The notes under the pieces were generated by a model. The model worked only from the letters and a program-made list of their open reading frames with translations. It searched no databases and was not told where the DNA came from. From positions 62,001 through 126,000 of the forward strand of contig CAVPWR010000002.1 in assembly GCA_963709555.1 (NCBI GenBank): a stretch of 64,000 nucleotides of DNA, written 5' to 3'. Both the position numbers and the translations under genes were made by a program. The stretch's first letter is position 1. Every line of letters starts with the position of its first letter. Shown piece after piece: positions 45,597 through 54,066 of this stretch. The stretch comes from Sulfurisoma sp963709555. Lineage in GTDB: Bacteria > Pseudomonadota > Gammaproteobacteria > Burkholderiales > Rhodocyclaceae.

Positions 45597-46835
45597 TCAC
45601 CGCAGCCCCAGATCCTTCAGCTTGCGATAAAGATGGGTGCGCTCGAGCCCCGTGGTCTCGGCCAGCTTGGTCATGTTGCCGCCGTCGAGTCCAAGGTGGT
45701 ATTCGAAATAGATGCGCTCGAAGTTCTCGCGCGCCTCGCGCAGCGGCAGCGCCAGCATCTCGACCGACAGCCCTGCCGGCGTTTTCGGCGCGCCGTCCGG
45801 CACCGGCTTGAGCAGCCGCGTGCAGTCCTCGCCGCCGATTTCCTCTTCGAGTGCGGCCAGCGCCAGCGACTTGACCACGCTCTTCAGCTCGCCGTAACCC
45901 CCGGGCCAGGCATGCTGGCGCAGTGCGTTCTGCGCCGCCGTGGACAGGCGCCGTAGAGGACTTTCGCCAGCCTCGACCAGCTGCGTCAGCAGGTGGGCGG
46001 CGATTTCAGGAATCTCGTCGCGGATGTCAGCAAGCTGCGGCAGGCCGAGCCAGACTTCGAACAGGCGCCGCAGCGGCGCCTCGTCCCAGCCCAGCGCGGC
46101 CAGCGCCGCCATGTCGTGGCCGCTGGCGACGACCAGGTGCAGGTCGAACTTCTCGAGTCGCTCGGCGGCGAAGGCAAGGTTCTTCTGCTGCAGGCGGGTC
46201 AGCCGCCCCAGTTCCTCGCACCAGAGCACGCCGCCGCCGGCGGCTTGCAGCGCATCCAGCGTGATCGGGTTGGAGTCGGCGGCGAGATCGACCCAGGCGC
46301 GCCCCGGCGGCTGCAGCGTGCGCGCGGCCAGTTCGACGAAGCCGGCCGGGCTGGCCCGCAGCAGCACGGTGCGGCTTTTAGCCGCAAGCTGTTCGAGGCG
46401 CCGCTTCAGGTCCTTCAGCGGCGCCGAACGCGGGAAGGCGGCCAGCGACAGCGCACCGACCCCCGGCTTGTGCGAACGATCGAGGGCACGCTGCACGGCG
46501 GCAAGCAGCTTCTGCATGCCGATGGGCTTCTCGAGGAAATCGATGGCGCCGATCTTCGTCGCCTCGACGGCGGTGTCGATGGTGCCGTGGCCCGACATCA
46601 TCACCACCGGCATGTTGAGCTGGCTGTTTGCGACCCACTCCTTGAGCAGGGTGATGCCATCGGTGTCGGGCATCCAGATGTCGAGCAGCACCAAGTCGGG
46701 TCGGGCGGCGGCGCGGGCGGCGCGGGCGGCGGCGGCGTTCTCGGCGAGGCGCACGTCGTGGCCCTCGTCGCGGAGGATTTCCGAGAGCAGCTCGCGGATG
46801 CCGACTTCGTCGTCAACGACCAGTATCTGTGCCAT
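45597..46835 (-). CDS. ntrX: NtrX-like response regulator with degenerate AAA+ domain
   Basis: The 412-aa protein has a receiver domain (ILVVDDEVGIRELLSEIL, phospho-Asp in LVLLDIWMPDTDG) and a C-terminal Fis-type helix-turn-helix (MTKLAETTGLERTHLYRKLK). The middle region aligns in position with a sigma-54 AAA+ domain, but the Walker A loop is replaced by LLRASPAGFVELAAR and no GAFTGA loop is seen. It is therefore unlikely to activate sigma-54, and may act as a plain DNA-binding regulator. It pairs with the kinase gene upstream. Confidence 0.85.
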   Translation of the reverse strand: MAQILVVDDEVGIRELLSEILRDEGHDVRLAENAAAARAARAAARPDLVLLDIWMPDTDGITLLKEWVANSQLNMPVVMMSGHGTIDTAVEATKIGAIDFLEKPIGMQKLLAAVQRALDRSHKPGVGALSLAAFPRSAPLKDLKRRLEQLAAKSRTVLLRASPAGFVELAARTLQPPGRAWVDLAADSNPITLDALQAAGGGVLWCEELGRLTRLQQKNLAFAAERLEKFDLHLVVASGHDMAALAALGWDEAPLRRLFEVWLGLPQLADIRDEIPEIAAHLLTQLVEAGESPLRRLSTAAQNALRQHAWPGGYGELKSVVKSLALAALEEEIGGEDCTRLLKPVPDGAPKTPAGLSVEMLALPLREARENFERIYFEYHLGLDGGNMTKLAETTGLERTHLYRKLKDLGLR

Positions 46836-46847
46836 GGCTGAACCTTA

Positions 46848-48977
46848 TCACGTCTCTGCAATCGGCAAACGGATGCTTATCTCGGCGCCGCCGCCGCTGC
46901 GGTTGCCGAGGTGGATTTCGCCGTGGTGCTCGTCGACGATCTTGCGCACGATGGCCAGCCCCAGGCCGGTGCCGCGCGGCTTGGTGGTGACGTAGGGCTC
47001 GAAGGCGCGGGCGAGGATCTGCGGCGGGAAGCCGGGGCCGTTGTCGGCGACGACAAGCGCGACGCGGCGGTCCTCGACACGCGTGGCGACGACGACGCGG
47101 GGGCCTTCGCCGGCGAACAGGGAAGGACTCGCGCCATGCTCGGCGAGCGCCTCGGCGGCGTTCTTGATCAGGTTGTGCAGGACCTGGCGCAGCTGGTTGG
47201 CGTCGCCGCGCACGGGCGGCAGGCCGGGTGCCAGCGCGGACTCGACGCGCGGCTTCGTCGCCTCGTAGAGCACCAGCACCTCGCGCACCAGCGCGTCGAG
47301 GTCGACGGCGGCAAGCGACGGCGGCGGCGTCCTGGCGTAGTCGCGGAAGTCGTTGACCATGTTCTTCATGGCCTCGACCTGGGTGACGATGGTGGCGATG
47401 GAGCGGTCGAGCATGTCGCGCGAGGCCGGCTCGAGCTTGCCGGCCAGCTTCATCTGTAGCCGCTCGGCCGAGAGCTGGATGGGGGTGAGCGGATTCTTGA
47501 TCTCGTGCGCCAGGCGCTGCGCCACCTCGCCCCAGGCGGCACTGCGCTGCGCCGAGATGAGCTGGGTAATGTCGTCGAACACCACCACCGTGCCGCCGCC
47601 GCCGGCCTCCGGCAGGGAGGAGCCGCGCACCAGCAGCACCTGTGTCGCGCCATCCGCCGCGAGCTCGAGTTCCTGCTGCCACTCGCTGCCACGCTCCCTG
47701 AAGGCGGCGATGACGGCGGCAGCAAAGGCGCCGTGGCGAGGCCATTCGGCCAGCGGCGTCTCCTCGAGATCGGTCAGGTCCTCGCGCAGGATGGCCATGG
47801 CGCCGCGGTTGGCGGCACGCAGCCGGAAGTCGCGGTCGAAGGCGAGCACGCCGGCCGAAAGGTTGGCCAGCACGCTTTCGAGATAGGCGCTGGCAGTCTC
47901 GACCTGCTGGCGGTGACTCTCGGTCTCGCGCCGGGCGTCGTCGAGCTGGCGGGTCATCTTGGAGAAAGACTGTGTCAGGACGCCGAGTTCGTCGTCGGAG
48001 CTCACGACGCTGCGCGGCGTGAAGTCGCCGGCCGCCACCGCCTGCGTGCCCTCGGCCAGGATCAGCAGCGGCCGCGCCAGGCGCTCGGCGAAAACGAAGG
48101 CCAGCGCGATGGCGGCGAACAGCGCCAGCAGCAACGTCAGCGTCAGGGTCAGGGTATAGATGCGCTTGAGCCCCTCCTTGCCCAGCTGCAGTTCCTGGTA
48201 GTCGCGGTGGGCGGCGGCGACGCTCTCGGCGCTCCTGGCGATGGCGGTGGGCACCATCTGCGTCAGTTGCAGCACGCGCGGCTCGCTGCCGATCTCGAAA
48301 CCGCTGATGGGCACCAGCGCCCGCAGCATCATGCCCGTCGCGGCCTCGCCTTCGATCACGGCAAAGCCGCGGCCGAGCCGCGCCTGGCGCAGCTGGGCAC
48401 TGGAAGGCACCGGCGGCAGCAGGTTGCCGACGGTGTCGGAGCTGCTGGCCAGCACCTGGCCACTGGCAACGAGCAGCGTCGCCGTCTGGCTGCCTGACTG
48501 TTCGCGCAGGCGGTTGAGCAGCGTCGGGCTGGCGACGGCGGTGTCGCCGATGTCGAGCGCCATGCTGCGCGCCTTGCCCAGCAGGTCCGCCTGCTGGGCG
48601 TCGAGCACATTGCGGGCGAGGGCGAGACCGCCTTCGAGCGCGCTGTCGACACGCACGTTGAACCAGGACTCGATCGAGCGCACGGCGAACTGCATCGACA
48701 CCGCATAGACCAGCGCACCCGGCAGCAGCGCCATCAGCGCCAGCAGCAGCACCAGCCGCGTCTTCAGCCGCGAGCCGAAGACGCCGCCCTTGAAGTCCTT
48801 CCACAGCCGCCGCAGCTGGATGCCGACCAGCGTGAGCATCGCCACCGCGATCAGCGCATTGGCACCGAGCAGCCACGGGTAGTAGCCGGACAAGAGCGCC
48901 GTGTTGGCGCTGGCGGACGTCAGCAGGAAGACGAGGACCGCGCCGGCAGCCGCGGCGAGGATCAACAGTACTTTCAT
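46848..48977 (-). CDS. ntrY: NtrY-like membrane sensor histidine kinase
   Basis: The 709-aa kinase has three or four helices near the N-terminus (VLLILAAAAGAVLVFLL, LVLLLALMALLPGALVYAV), an extracytoplasmic region, a further helix at about 280 (TLTLLLALFAAIALAFVFAE), HAMP, PAS, and the dimerisation His in RLAHEIKNPLTPIQLS. The ATPase has NLIKNAAEAL, VADNGPGFP and RGTGLGLAIVRKI. It heads ntrY-ntrX and probably senses redox or nitrogen state, as for other NtrY proteins. Confidence 0.93.
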   Translation of the reverse strand: MKVLLILAAAAGAVLVFLLTSASANTALLSGYYPWLLGANALIAVAMLTLVGIQLRRLWKDFKGGVFGSRLKTRLVLLLALMALLPGALVYAVSMQFAVRSIESWFNVRVDSALEGGLALARNVLDAQQADLLGKARSMALDIGDTAVASPTLLNRLREQSGSQTATLLVASGQVLASSSDTVGNLLPPVPSSAQLRQARLGRGFAVIEGEAATGMMLRALVPISGFEIGSEPRVLQLTQMVPTAIARSAESVAAAHRDYQELQLGKEGLKRIYTLTLTLTLLLALFAAIALAFVFAERLARPLLILAEGTQAVAAGDFTPRSVVSSDDELGVLTQSFSKMTRQLDDARRETESHRQQVETASAYLESVLANLSAGVLAFDRDFRLRAANRGAMAILREDLTDLEETPLAEWPRHGAFAAAVIAAFRERGSEWQQELELAADGATQVLLVRGSSLPEAGGGGTVVVFDDITQLISAQRSAAWGEVAQRLAHEIKNPLTPIQLSAERLQMKLAGKLEPASRDMLDRSIATIVTQVEAMKNMVNDFRDYARTPPPSLAAVDLDALVREVLVLYEATKPRVESALAPGLPPVRGDANQLRQVLHNLIKNAAEALAEHGASPSLFAGEGPRVVVATRVEDRRVALVVADNGPGFPPQILARAFEPYVTTKPRGTGLGLAIVRKIVDEHHGEIHLGNRSGGGAEISIRLPIAET

Positions 48978-49059
48978 TTCGCCGCCGGGCCGCCCCTAGG
49001 CGAAATCCCAATCCGAGCGCGTGGAACGCGCGACCCCGGCGAGATCAACCACAACGCCC

Positions 49060-49130
49060 CCCGTGACAATCGAGCGTAGCGAGCTTGCGGGCTCCCCCCC
49101 GCGAGAGGGGGCTGGGGGGGGCGGGTGGTC
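49060..49130 (-). repeat. GC-rich intergenic repeat fragment between DUF4390 and ntrY
   Basis: On the minus strand the spacer reads ccacccgccccccccagccc, ctctcgcgggggg, gcaagctcgctacgctcg and gtcacggggg. It holds the C-rich block and hairpin of the modular repeat but a different right half. Confidence 0.5.
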
Positions 49131-49734
49131 ACTTGATGACTGATTCTGGCTGCAGGTAGAACTGCCAGCGCAGTGTCTTGGAACTGACCTGCCAGTCGCT
49201 GTTGGCGATGGCATCGACCTGCAGCGGCTTGGGCAGCTGGTTGCGGTCGAGCGACAGCCGCAACGCGGCCGAAAAGATTTCGCCGGCCTTGAGCGCGCCC
49301 TTGTCGGCCACCGGCAGCGCCGACACGCGCGAGATCACGCGCAGCGCCTCGTCCAGGGTGGCGAAGCTCTGGTGCAGGCCGCCGAAGGACAGGCGGTACT
49401 GCCGGGTGAGCGCGTTGTAGGCGAGGCGGTAATTGATGGTGATGCTGGCAACCTGTTCGTTGAGCCAGTACCAGCGGTTGCGATCGAGGGTGAACTCGAG
49501 GTTGAAATAGAGCGGCACGCCGCGCCCCACGGCCTCTTCCAGGCGGGCACCCAGATCGACGGTGAACTCCGCCGAGAGCACGTGGCCATCCTCGCCCGCC
49601 TTGAGATCGGCACGCACCGGCTCGATGCTGCCGGCATGGACGAGGCCGGCGCCCCCTGCCAGAAGCAGGATGACGATCAGGCGCCCCAGCAGCCTATGCC
49701 AGCTTCTGCAGCAGCGCGTAATAGAAGCCGTCAT
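49129..49734 (-). CDS. DUF4390 domain secreted protein
   Basis: The 201-aa product has a signal sequence (LIVILLLAGGAGLVHA) after a basic N-terminus. The mature part is rich in beta strands, with GVPLYFNLEFTLDRNRWYWL and LRLSLDRNQLPKPLQVDAIA, the usual DUF4390 features. The only ATG in frame is 49732-49734, giving a 41-nt overlap with rsmB. It lies between rsmB and ntrY, an arrangement commonly seen in betaproteobacteria. Function is unknown. Confidence 0.85.
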   Translation of the reverse strand: MTASITRCCRSWHRLLGRLIVILLLAGGAGLVHAGSIEPVRADLKAGEDGHVLSAEFTVDLGARLEEAVGRGVPLYFNLEFTLDRNRWYWLNEQVASITINYRLAYNALTRQYRLSFGGLHQSFATLDEALRVISRVSALPVADKGALKAGEIFSAALRLSLDRNQLPKPLQVDAIANSDWQVSSKTLRWQFYLQPESVIK

Positions 49735-50983
49735 GGTCGGGGCCGGGCAGAAGTTGCAGTTCGACATCGGGTCCGTGGGTCGGGAGTCGCAGCGCATCCG
49801 CGTGGCGTGCCGCGAACGCCTCGATCTGGGCGGAATTCTCGGCACGGAACATGGAGCAGGTGCAGTAGAGCATTTTGCCACCGGGGGCCAGTACCCGCCA
49901 CAGGGCATCGAGAATCGCCGCCTGCGTCCGTACGAATTGCGCCACATCGGCGGCACGCCGCAGCCACTTGATGTCGGGATGGCGCCGCGCCACGCCCGAG
50001 GCCGAGCAGGGCACGTCGGCGAGGACGCGCTCGAAGGGGCGGCCGTCCCACCAGTCGTCGAGCCGCTGGCAGTCGGCCACTTGCACCTCGGCCTGCAGGC
50101 CGAGGCGGTGGAGGTTTTCCCGCACCCGCCCGGCACGCTGCGGATCGAGTTCGAGCGCGGTCAGCTCGACGGCGGCGAGCTCGAGGATGTGCGCGGCCTT
50201 GCCGCCGGGCGCGGCGCAGGCATCGAGCACGCGCTGGCCGTCGCGGACGTCGAGCAGGGGCGCGGCATGTTGCGCGCCCCAGTCCTGCACCGAGACTTTT
50301 CCTTCGGCGAAGCCAGGCAGACGTTCTACCGCAACGGGACTTTCGAGGTGAATGGCAGCCTCGTCCAATGCGCGGCTGACGATGCCGGCGGTGGCGAGCC
50401 GCTCTGAAAACTCGGCGCTGGCGGCACGGCGGCGATTGACGCGCAGGCTCATCGGCGGGTGGCTGTTGCCGGCGGCGAGAATCTCCTGCCAGTTATGCGG
50501 CTGCTCGGCCTGCAAGCGTTCGATCCACCACGCAGGATGGCGCCAGCGGCCGACCGGATCGGCTTCGGCGGCGGCGAGCAATTCGTCGCGGCGGCGCAGG
50601 AAGCTGCGCAGCACGCCATTGACCAGCGCCTTGAACCGGCCATGGGCGATGCCGGCGGCGGCATGCACTGCCTGATCGACGGTGGTGTGGGCGTCCTGCG
50701 GCCGCTGTTCGAGGCGGAACAGCGCGACCAGCAGCAGAGCATGGATCAGCGGTTCCTGCAGCGGCTTTTCGAGCAGGCGGCCGAGCAGGAAATCGCCGCG
50801 ACCGCAGTCGCGCAGGGTGCCGAAGGCGAGGTCCATCACCGCCGGCCGTGCCGCCGCTGCGGTGGCGGCCAACAGCGCCTCGGGCGTGCGGCCGGCCATC
50901 ACGCCGGCCACGGCCTCGGCCGCGCCGCGCAGCGCCGTCGCCAGCGGCGGAGCAAGTTTGGCCTCCGCGGCAGGCTGGCTCAT
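49694..50983 (-). CDS. rsmB: 16S rRNA (cytosine(967)-C(5))-methyltransferase
   Basis: RsmB methylates C967 of 16S rRNA. The 429-aa protein has an N-terminal NusB-like domain (AVDQAVHAAAGIAHGRFKAL region) and a methyltransferase domain with SAM-binding VLDACAAPGGKAAHIL, the motif IV catalytic PCSASGV in LADVPCSASGVARRHPDI and motif VI KMLYCTCSMF. It starts at ATG 50981-50983 and overlaps the RsbW-like gene by 4 nt. A dispersed-motif copy within it is read as RAASAEFS. Confidence 0.95.
   Translation of the reverse strand: MSQPAAEAKLAPPLATALRGAAEAVAGVMAGRTPEALLAATAAAARPAVMDLAFGTLRDCGRGDFLLGRLLEKPLQEPLIHALLLVALFRLEQRPQDAHTTVDQAVHAAAGIAHGRFKALVNGVLRSFLRRRDELLAAAEADPVGRWRHPAWWIERLQAEQPHNWQEILAAGNSHPPMSLRVNRRRAASAEFSERLATAGIVSRALDEAAIHLESPVAVERLPGFAEGKVSVQDWGAQHAAPLLDVRDGQRVLDACAAPGGKAAHILELAAVELTALELDPQRAGRVRENLHRLGLQAEVQVADCQRLDDWWDGRPFERVLADVPCSASGVARRHPDIKWLRRAADVAQFVRTQAAILDALWRVLAPGGKMLYCTCSMFRAENSAQIEAFAARHADALRLPTHGPDVELQLLPGPDHDGFYYALLQKLA
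50406..50427 (-). repeat. Dispersed 23-nt motif, copy 12
   Basis: On the minus strand GTGCCGCCAGCGCCGA is followed by GTTTTC. It is sense in rsmB, read as AASAEF, with no insertion relative to the normal family alignment that I can see. Confidence 0.65.
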
Positions 50984-51426
50984 GCGGTCCTCATGCCCAG
51001 GTCGACGCTGAAGTCGATGCGGTTGCCGCTGCCGGCGGGTGCCGGCGCATGGCTGAGGCCGCTGGCAAGCGAGCGCACCATGGCGACGCCGAGTCCGCCG
51101 ACTGGGCGCGCCTCGGGGGGACGCGCGATGTGGCCGGGCAGGCCGCTCGGCGGCACGAACAGCGGGGCGGAATCGGTGTAGCTGCACTGCAGCGCGCCTG
51201 CCGCGAGCGACAGCTCGACCGTCACCGGCGCATCGCTGCCGCCGCCGTGGCCGTGGTGCACGGTGTTGAGGAAGAGTTCTTCGAGTATGACGATCAGGCG
51301 ATGGATCGCGGCTTCGGACAGGTTGCGCCGGCTGCCGAAGGCGCGGGCGAAATCGAGCAGGGCAGGCAGCTCCGCCGCGCGCGCGGCGACGGTCATGGCG
51401 GCGGCGTCAGCCACGCGCCGTTCCAT
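50980..51426 (-). CDS. RsbW-like ATP-binding protein (anti-sigma/GHKL kinase type)
   Basis: The 148-aa protein has HATPase features: LIVILEELFLNTVHHG (N-box with the metal-binding Asn) and a glycine lid near VGGLGVAMVRSLA. It resembles RsbW/SpoIIAB-type kinases that bind an antagonist STAS protein. The STAS gene lies directly upstream and overlaps by 20 nt, supporting a partner-switch pair. No cognate sigma factor or PP2C phosphatase is nearby. Confidence 0.82.
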   Translation of the reverse strand: MERRVADAAAMTVAARAAELPALLDFARAFGSRRNLSEAAIHRLIVILEELFLNTVHHGHGGGSDAPVTVELSLAAGALQCSYTDSAPLFVPPSGLPGHIARPPEARPVGGLGVAMVRSLASGLSHAPAPAGSGNRIDFSVDLGMRTA

Positions 51427-51784
51427 CCGCGACCACCGGCGAGAGCGCGGCAAGGGCGGATGCTAGTGTCGGATGCACCGCGACCACCAGGTCGAAGCGG
51501 CTGATCTGGAAGATTTCCTGCACCAGCGGCGTCAGCGCGGCCAGAGCCAGGCCGGTGCCGGCGGCCTTGGCTTCGCGCGCCGTCAACATCAGCGCGCGCA
51601 GGCCGACGCTGCTGATGTAATCGACCGCCGAGAAGTCGACCAGCAGTGCGATCGACTCGCTCTGGCAGCGCGCCAGCGCGGCGCGCAGGGCGGCGAGGAA
51701 GTCATCGGCACGGGCCTGGTCGATATGGCCGGCGGGACGGGCGATCAGCACGTCGGCCTGGCGGGTCGGGTTCAAGTCCATCAT
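51407..51784 (-). CDS. STAS-domain anti-sigma factor antagonist-like protein
   Basis: The 125-aa product has a complete STAS fold: LIARPAGHIDQARADDFLAAL, LLVDFSAVDYISSVGLRALM, where the Ser in DYISSVG is the site usually phosphorylated by RsbW-type kinases, then FQISRFDLVVAVHPTL. It overlaps the RsbW-like gene, so the two are probably made together. Target regulator is unknown. Confidence 0.85.
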   Translation of the reverse strand: MMDLNPTRQADVLIARPAGHIDQARADDFLAALRAALARCQSESIALLVDFSAVDYISSVGLRALMLTAREAKAAGTGLALAALTPLVQEIFQISRFDLVVAVHPTLASALAALSPVVADGTARG

Positions 51785-51812
51785 GGGCGATCCTCAGCGT
51801 GGAGCCGACATG

Positions 51813-52505
51813 TTACGGCAACCAGTCGCGGCCGAGGACCTCGAGTTCCGGCGTGAATCGATAGACGAGGGGAACGCCCGGCGGAATCTCGACGTGCATC
51901 ATCGCCTCGGCGTCGAGGCCGTCGAAATGCATCACCAGCCCGCGCAGGGTGTTGCCGTGGCTCGCCACCAGCAGGCGGCGACCGGCCCTGACGCGCGGCG
52001 CCAGCACTTCGTGCCAGTAGGGCAGGGTGCGGCGCTGGCAGTCGGCCAGGCTCTCGGTCGCCGGCAGCAGGGCCGGATCGAGGCCGGCGTAGCGGGCGTC
52101 GAAGCGGGGATGGCGCGGATCATCGATCGCCAGCGGCGGCGGTGCGTCGACATAGCCGCGCCACCAGCGCCGCGACTGTTCCTCGCCCCAGGCGGCGAAG
52201 ATCTCCTTCTTGTTCATGCCCTGCAGTGCGCCGTAGTGGCGCTCGTTGAGGCGCCAAGTTTCGAACAGCGGCAGCGGCGGCGTCCCCATCGCCGCGACCA
52301 GGGTTTCGATGGTCTGGCGGGTGCGGCCGAGCACCGAGCCATGGGCCTCGTCAAAGGCGTAGCCCGCCACCGCCAACCGCCCCCCGGCGGCTGTCGCCTG
52401 GGCCAGGCCCGACTCGGTGAGGGGAATGTCGGTCCAGCCGGTAAAACGGTCGGTGAGGTTCCACTCGCTGTGGCCGTGGCGGATGAAGACGACCACGCGT
52501 TCCAT
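51813..52505 (-). CDS. gpmA: 2,3-bisphosphoglycerate-dependent phosphoglycerate mutase
   Basis: The enzyme interconverts 3- and 2-phosphoglycerate in glycolysis. The 230-aa protein has the phospho-His motif VVFIRHGHSEWNLTDRFTGW, ETWRLNERHYGALQGMNK and the second active His in VASHGNTLRGLVMHFDG. Length is normal. It lies 28 bp upstream of the STAS gene, and follows fmt by 14 bp. Confidence 0.96.
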   Translation of the reverse strand: MERVVVFIRHGHSEWNLTDRFTGWTDIPLTESGLAQATAAGGRLAVAGYAFDEAHGSVLGRTRQTIETLVAAMGTPPLPLFETWRLNERHYGALQGMNKKEIFAAWGEEQSRRWWRGYVDAPPPLAIDDPRHPRFDARYAGLDPALLPATESLADCQRRTLPYWHEVLAPRVRAGRRLLVASHGNTLRGLVMHFDGLDAEAMMHVEIPPGVPLVYRFTPELEVLGRDWLP

Positions 52506-52519
52506 GGCGCGCGCTTTGT

Positions 52520-53452
52520 TCAGGCCGGAGCGGCGAAGCGTTCGCCCGGCGTCACGGCGAAGCCGCGCAAAAAGTCGGCGGCTCCGATACGGCGTCCGCC
52601 GGGCTTCTGCAGTTCGGTGAGCCGCAGCGCGCCCTCGCCGCAGGCGACGACGATGCCTGCCGCACCGACATCGAGCACCGTCCCCGCCGCGCCACTGCCG
52701 CCGGCCGCAACCATCGTGGCCTGCCACAGCTTCAGCGTCTCGCCGCGCAGGCTGGACAGGCTGCCAGGAAATGGGTCGAAGGCGCGGATGCGGCGCTCGA
52801 TCACTGCGGCCGGCTGGCTCCAGTCGATCGCCGCCTCGCGCTTGTCGATCTTGTTGGCGTAGGTCACGCCGGCCTCGGGCTGGGCCTCGGGAGCCAGGCT
52901 GTCGAGACGGGCGAGGGCCGCCACGATCAGGCGGCCGCCCTGGGCGGCCAGCTTGTCGTGCAGCGTCGCCGCGCTGTCGTCGGCCGCGATGGGCAGCGCT
53001 TCCTTGAGCAGCATCGGCCCGGTGTCGAGTCCGGCCTCCATGCGCATGATGGTGACGCCGGTTTCAGGATCGCCGGCCTCGATGGCGCGCTGGATCGGCG
53101 CCGCGCCGCGCCAGCGCGGCAGCAGCGAGGCGTGGATGTTGATGCAGCCCCGGCGCGGGATGTCGAGCACCGCCTGCGGCAGGATCAGGCCGTAGGCCGC
53201 GACCACCAGCACGTCGACGGCCGCCTCGATCAGCGGCACATGCGTGGCGGGGTCGCGCAGCCGCTCGGGCTGGTGCACGGCGATGCCGTGCTTCGCCGCC
53301 AGCTGCTTGACCGGGCTGGCGAGGACCTTCTGCCCGCGCCCCGCCGGCCGGTCGGGCTGGGTCAGGACCAGGCGAACATCGTGGCCTGCCGCAAGCATCG
53401 CCTCCAGGGCGACCGCCGCGAATTCGGGAGTGCCGGCGAAGGCTATGCGCAT
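52520..53452 (-). CDS. fmt: Methionyl-tRNA formyltransferase
   Basis: Fmt formylates initiator methionyl-tRNA. The 310-aa protein has MRIAFAGTPEFAAVALEAML, the catalytic segment GCINIHASLLPRWRGAAPIQ and the C-terminal domain with FDPFPGSLSSLRG and RRIGAADFLRG. It overlaps def by 1 nt (ATGA), the classic def-fmt pair. The last conserved segment (IGAADFL) is where a dispersed-motif copy lies, in sense. Confidence 0.97.
   Translation of the reverse strand: MRIAFAGTPEFAAVALEAMLAAGHDVRLVLTQPDRPAGRGQKVLASPVKQLAAKHGIAVHQPERLRDPATHVPLIEAAVDVLVVAAYGLILPQAVLDIPRRGCINIHASLLPRWRGAAPIQRAIEAGDPETGVTIMRMEAGLDTGPMLLKEALPIAADDSAATLHDKLAAQGGRLIVAALARLDSLAPEAQPEAGVTYANKIDKREAAIDWSQPAAVIERRIRAFDPFPGSLSSLRGETLKLWQATMVAAGGSGAAGTVLDVGAAGIVVACGEGALRLTELQKPGGRRIGAADFLRGFAVTPGERFAAPA
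52568..52590 (-). repeat. Dispersed 23-nt motif, copy 13
   Basis: On the minus strand GTATCGGAGCCGCCGA is followed by CTTTTTG. It is sense in fmt and encodes part of the conserved IGAADFL segment. Three mismatches in the middle. Confidence 0.5.
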
Positions 53453-53955
53453 CAGACGGTAATGCGGGAACGCTTCTCGAGCCGGGAACGGATGCGCGAC
53501 TGTTTCAGCCGCGACAGGTATTCGACGAAGACCTTGCCCTGGAGGTGATCGATCTCGTGCTGGATGCAGACGGCCAGCAGGCCCTCGGCTTCGAGTTCGA
53601 AGGGCTGGCCGTCGAGCCCGAGCGCGCGCACCCTGACATGCTCGGCGCGCGTCACCGTCTCGTAGATGCCTGGCACCGAGAGGCAGCCTTCCTCGCCAGC
53701 GCATTCGCCGGAACGCTCGAGTATCTCCGGATTGATGAATGTCATCAGCTGCGACCTGTCTTCGGAGACGTCCATGACGATCACCTGCACATGCTGGTTG
53801 ACCTGGGTGGCGGCGAGCCCGATGCCCGGCGCCTCGTACATGGTCTCGGCCATGTCGGCGGCAAGCGTGCGAATCGCGTCGTTCACCACGGTGACTTTCG
53901 CCGCTTTGGTGTGCAGTCGCGGGTCGGGATAACGCAGGATCGGCAGAAGAGCCAT
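53452..53955 (-). CDS. def: Peptide deformylase
   Basis: Deformylase removes the formyl group from nascent proteins. The 167-aa metalloenzyme has motif 1 GIGLAATQV, motif 2 EEGCLSVPG with the metal-binding Cys and motif 3 QHEIDHLQGKVF with the two His ligands. I chose ATG 53953-53955, giving MALLPILRYPDPRLH, the normal start. It is divergent from the LysM gene. Confidence 0.97.
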   Translation of the reverse strand: MALLPILRYPDPRLHTKAAKVTVVNDAIRTLAADMAETMYEAPGIGLAATQVNQHVQVIVMDVSEDRSQLMTFINPEILERSGECAGEEGCLSVPGIYETVTRAEHVRVRALGLDGQPFELEAEGLLAVCIQHEIDHLQGKVFVEYLSRLKQSRIRSRLEKRSRITV

Positions 53956-54066
53956 GGAATAAGGGCGATAATTCGCTGAACGGGTGATTGATGGCGGCAA
54001 CGATTGGATGCACAATCCCGCAAGCCGCTCAGCATCCTCCATAAGCCGGTCGGGAAAGGTCATCCG

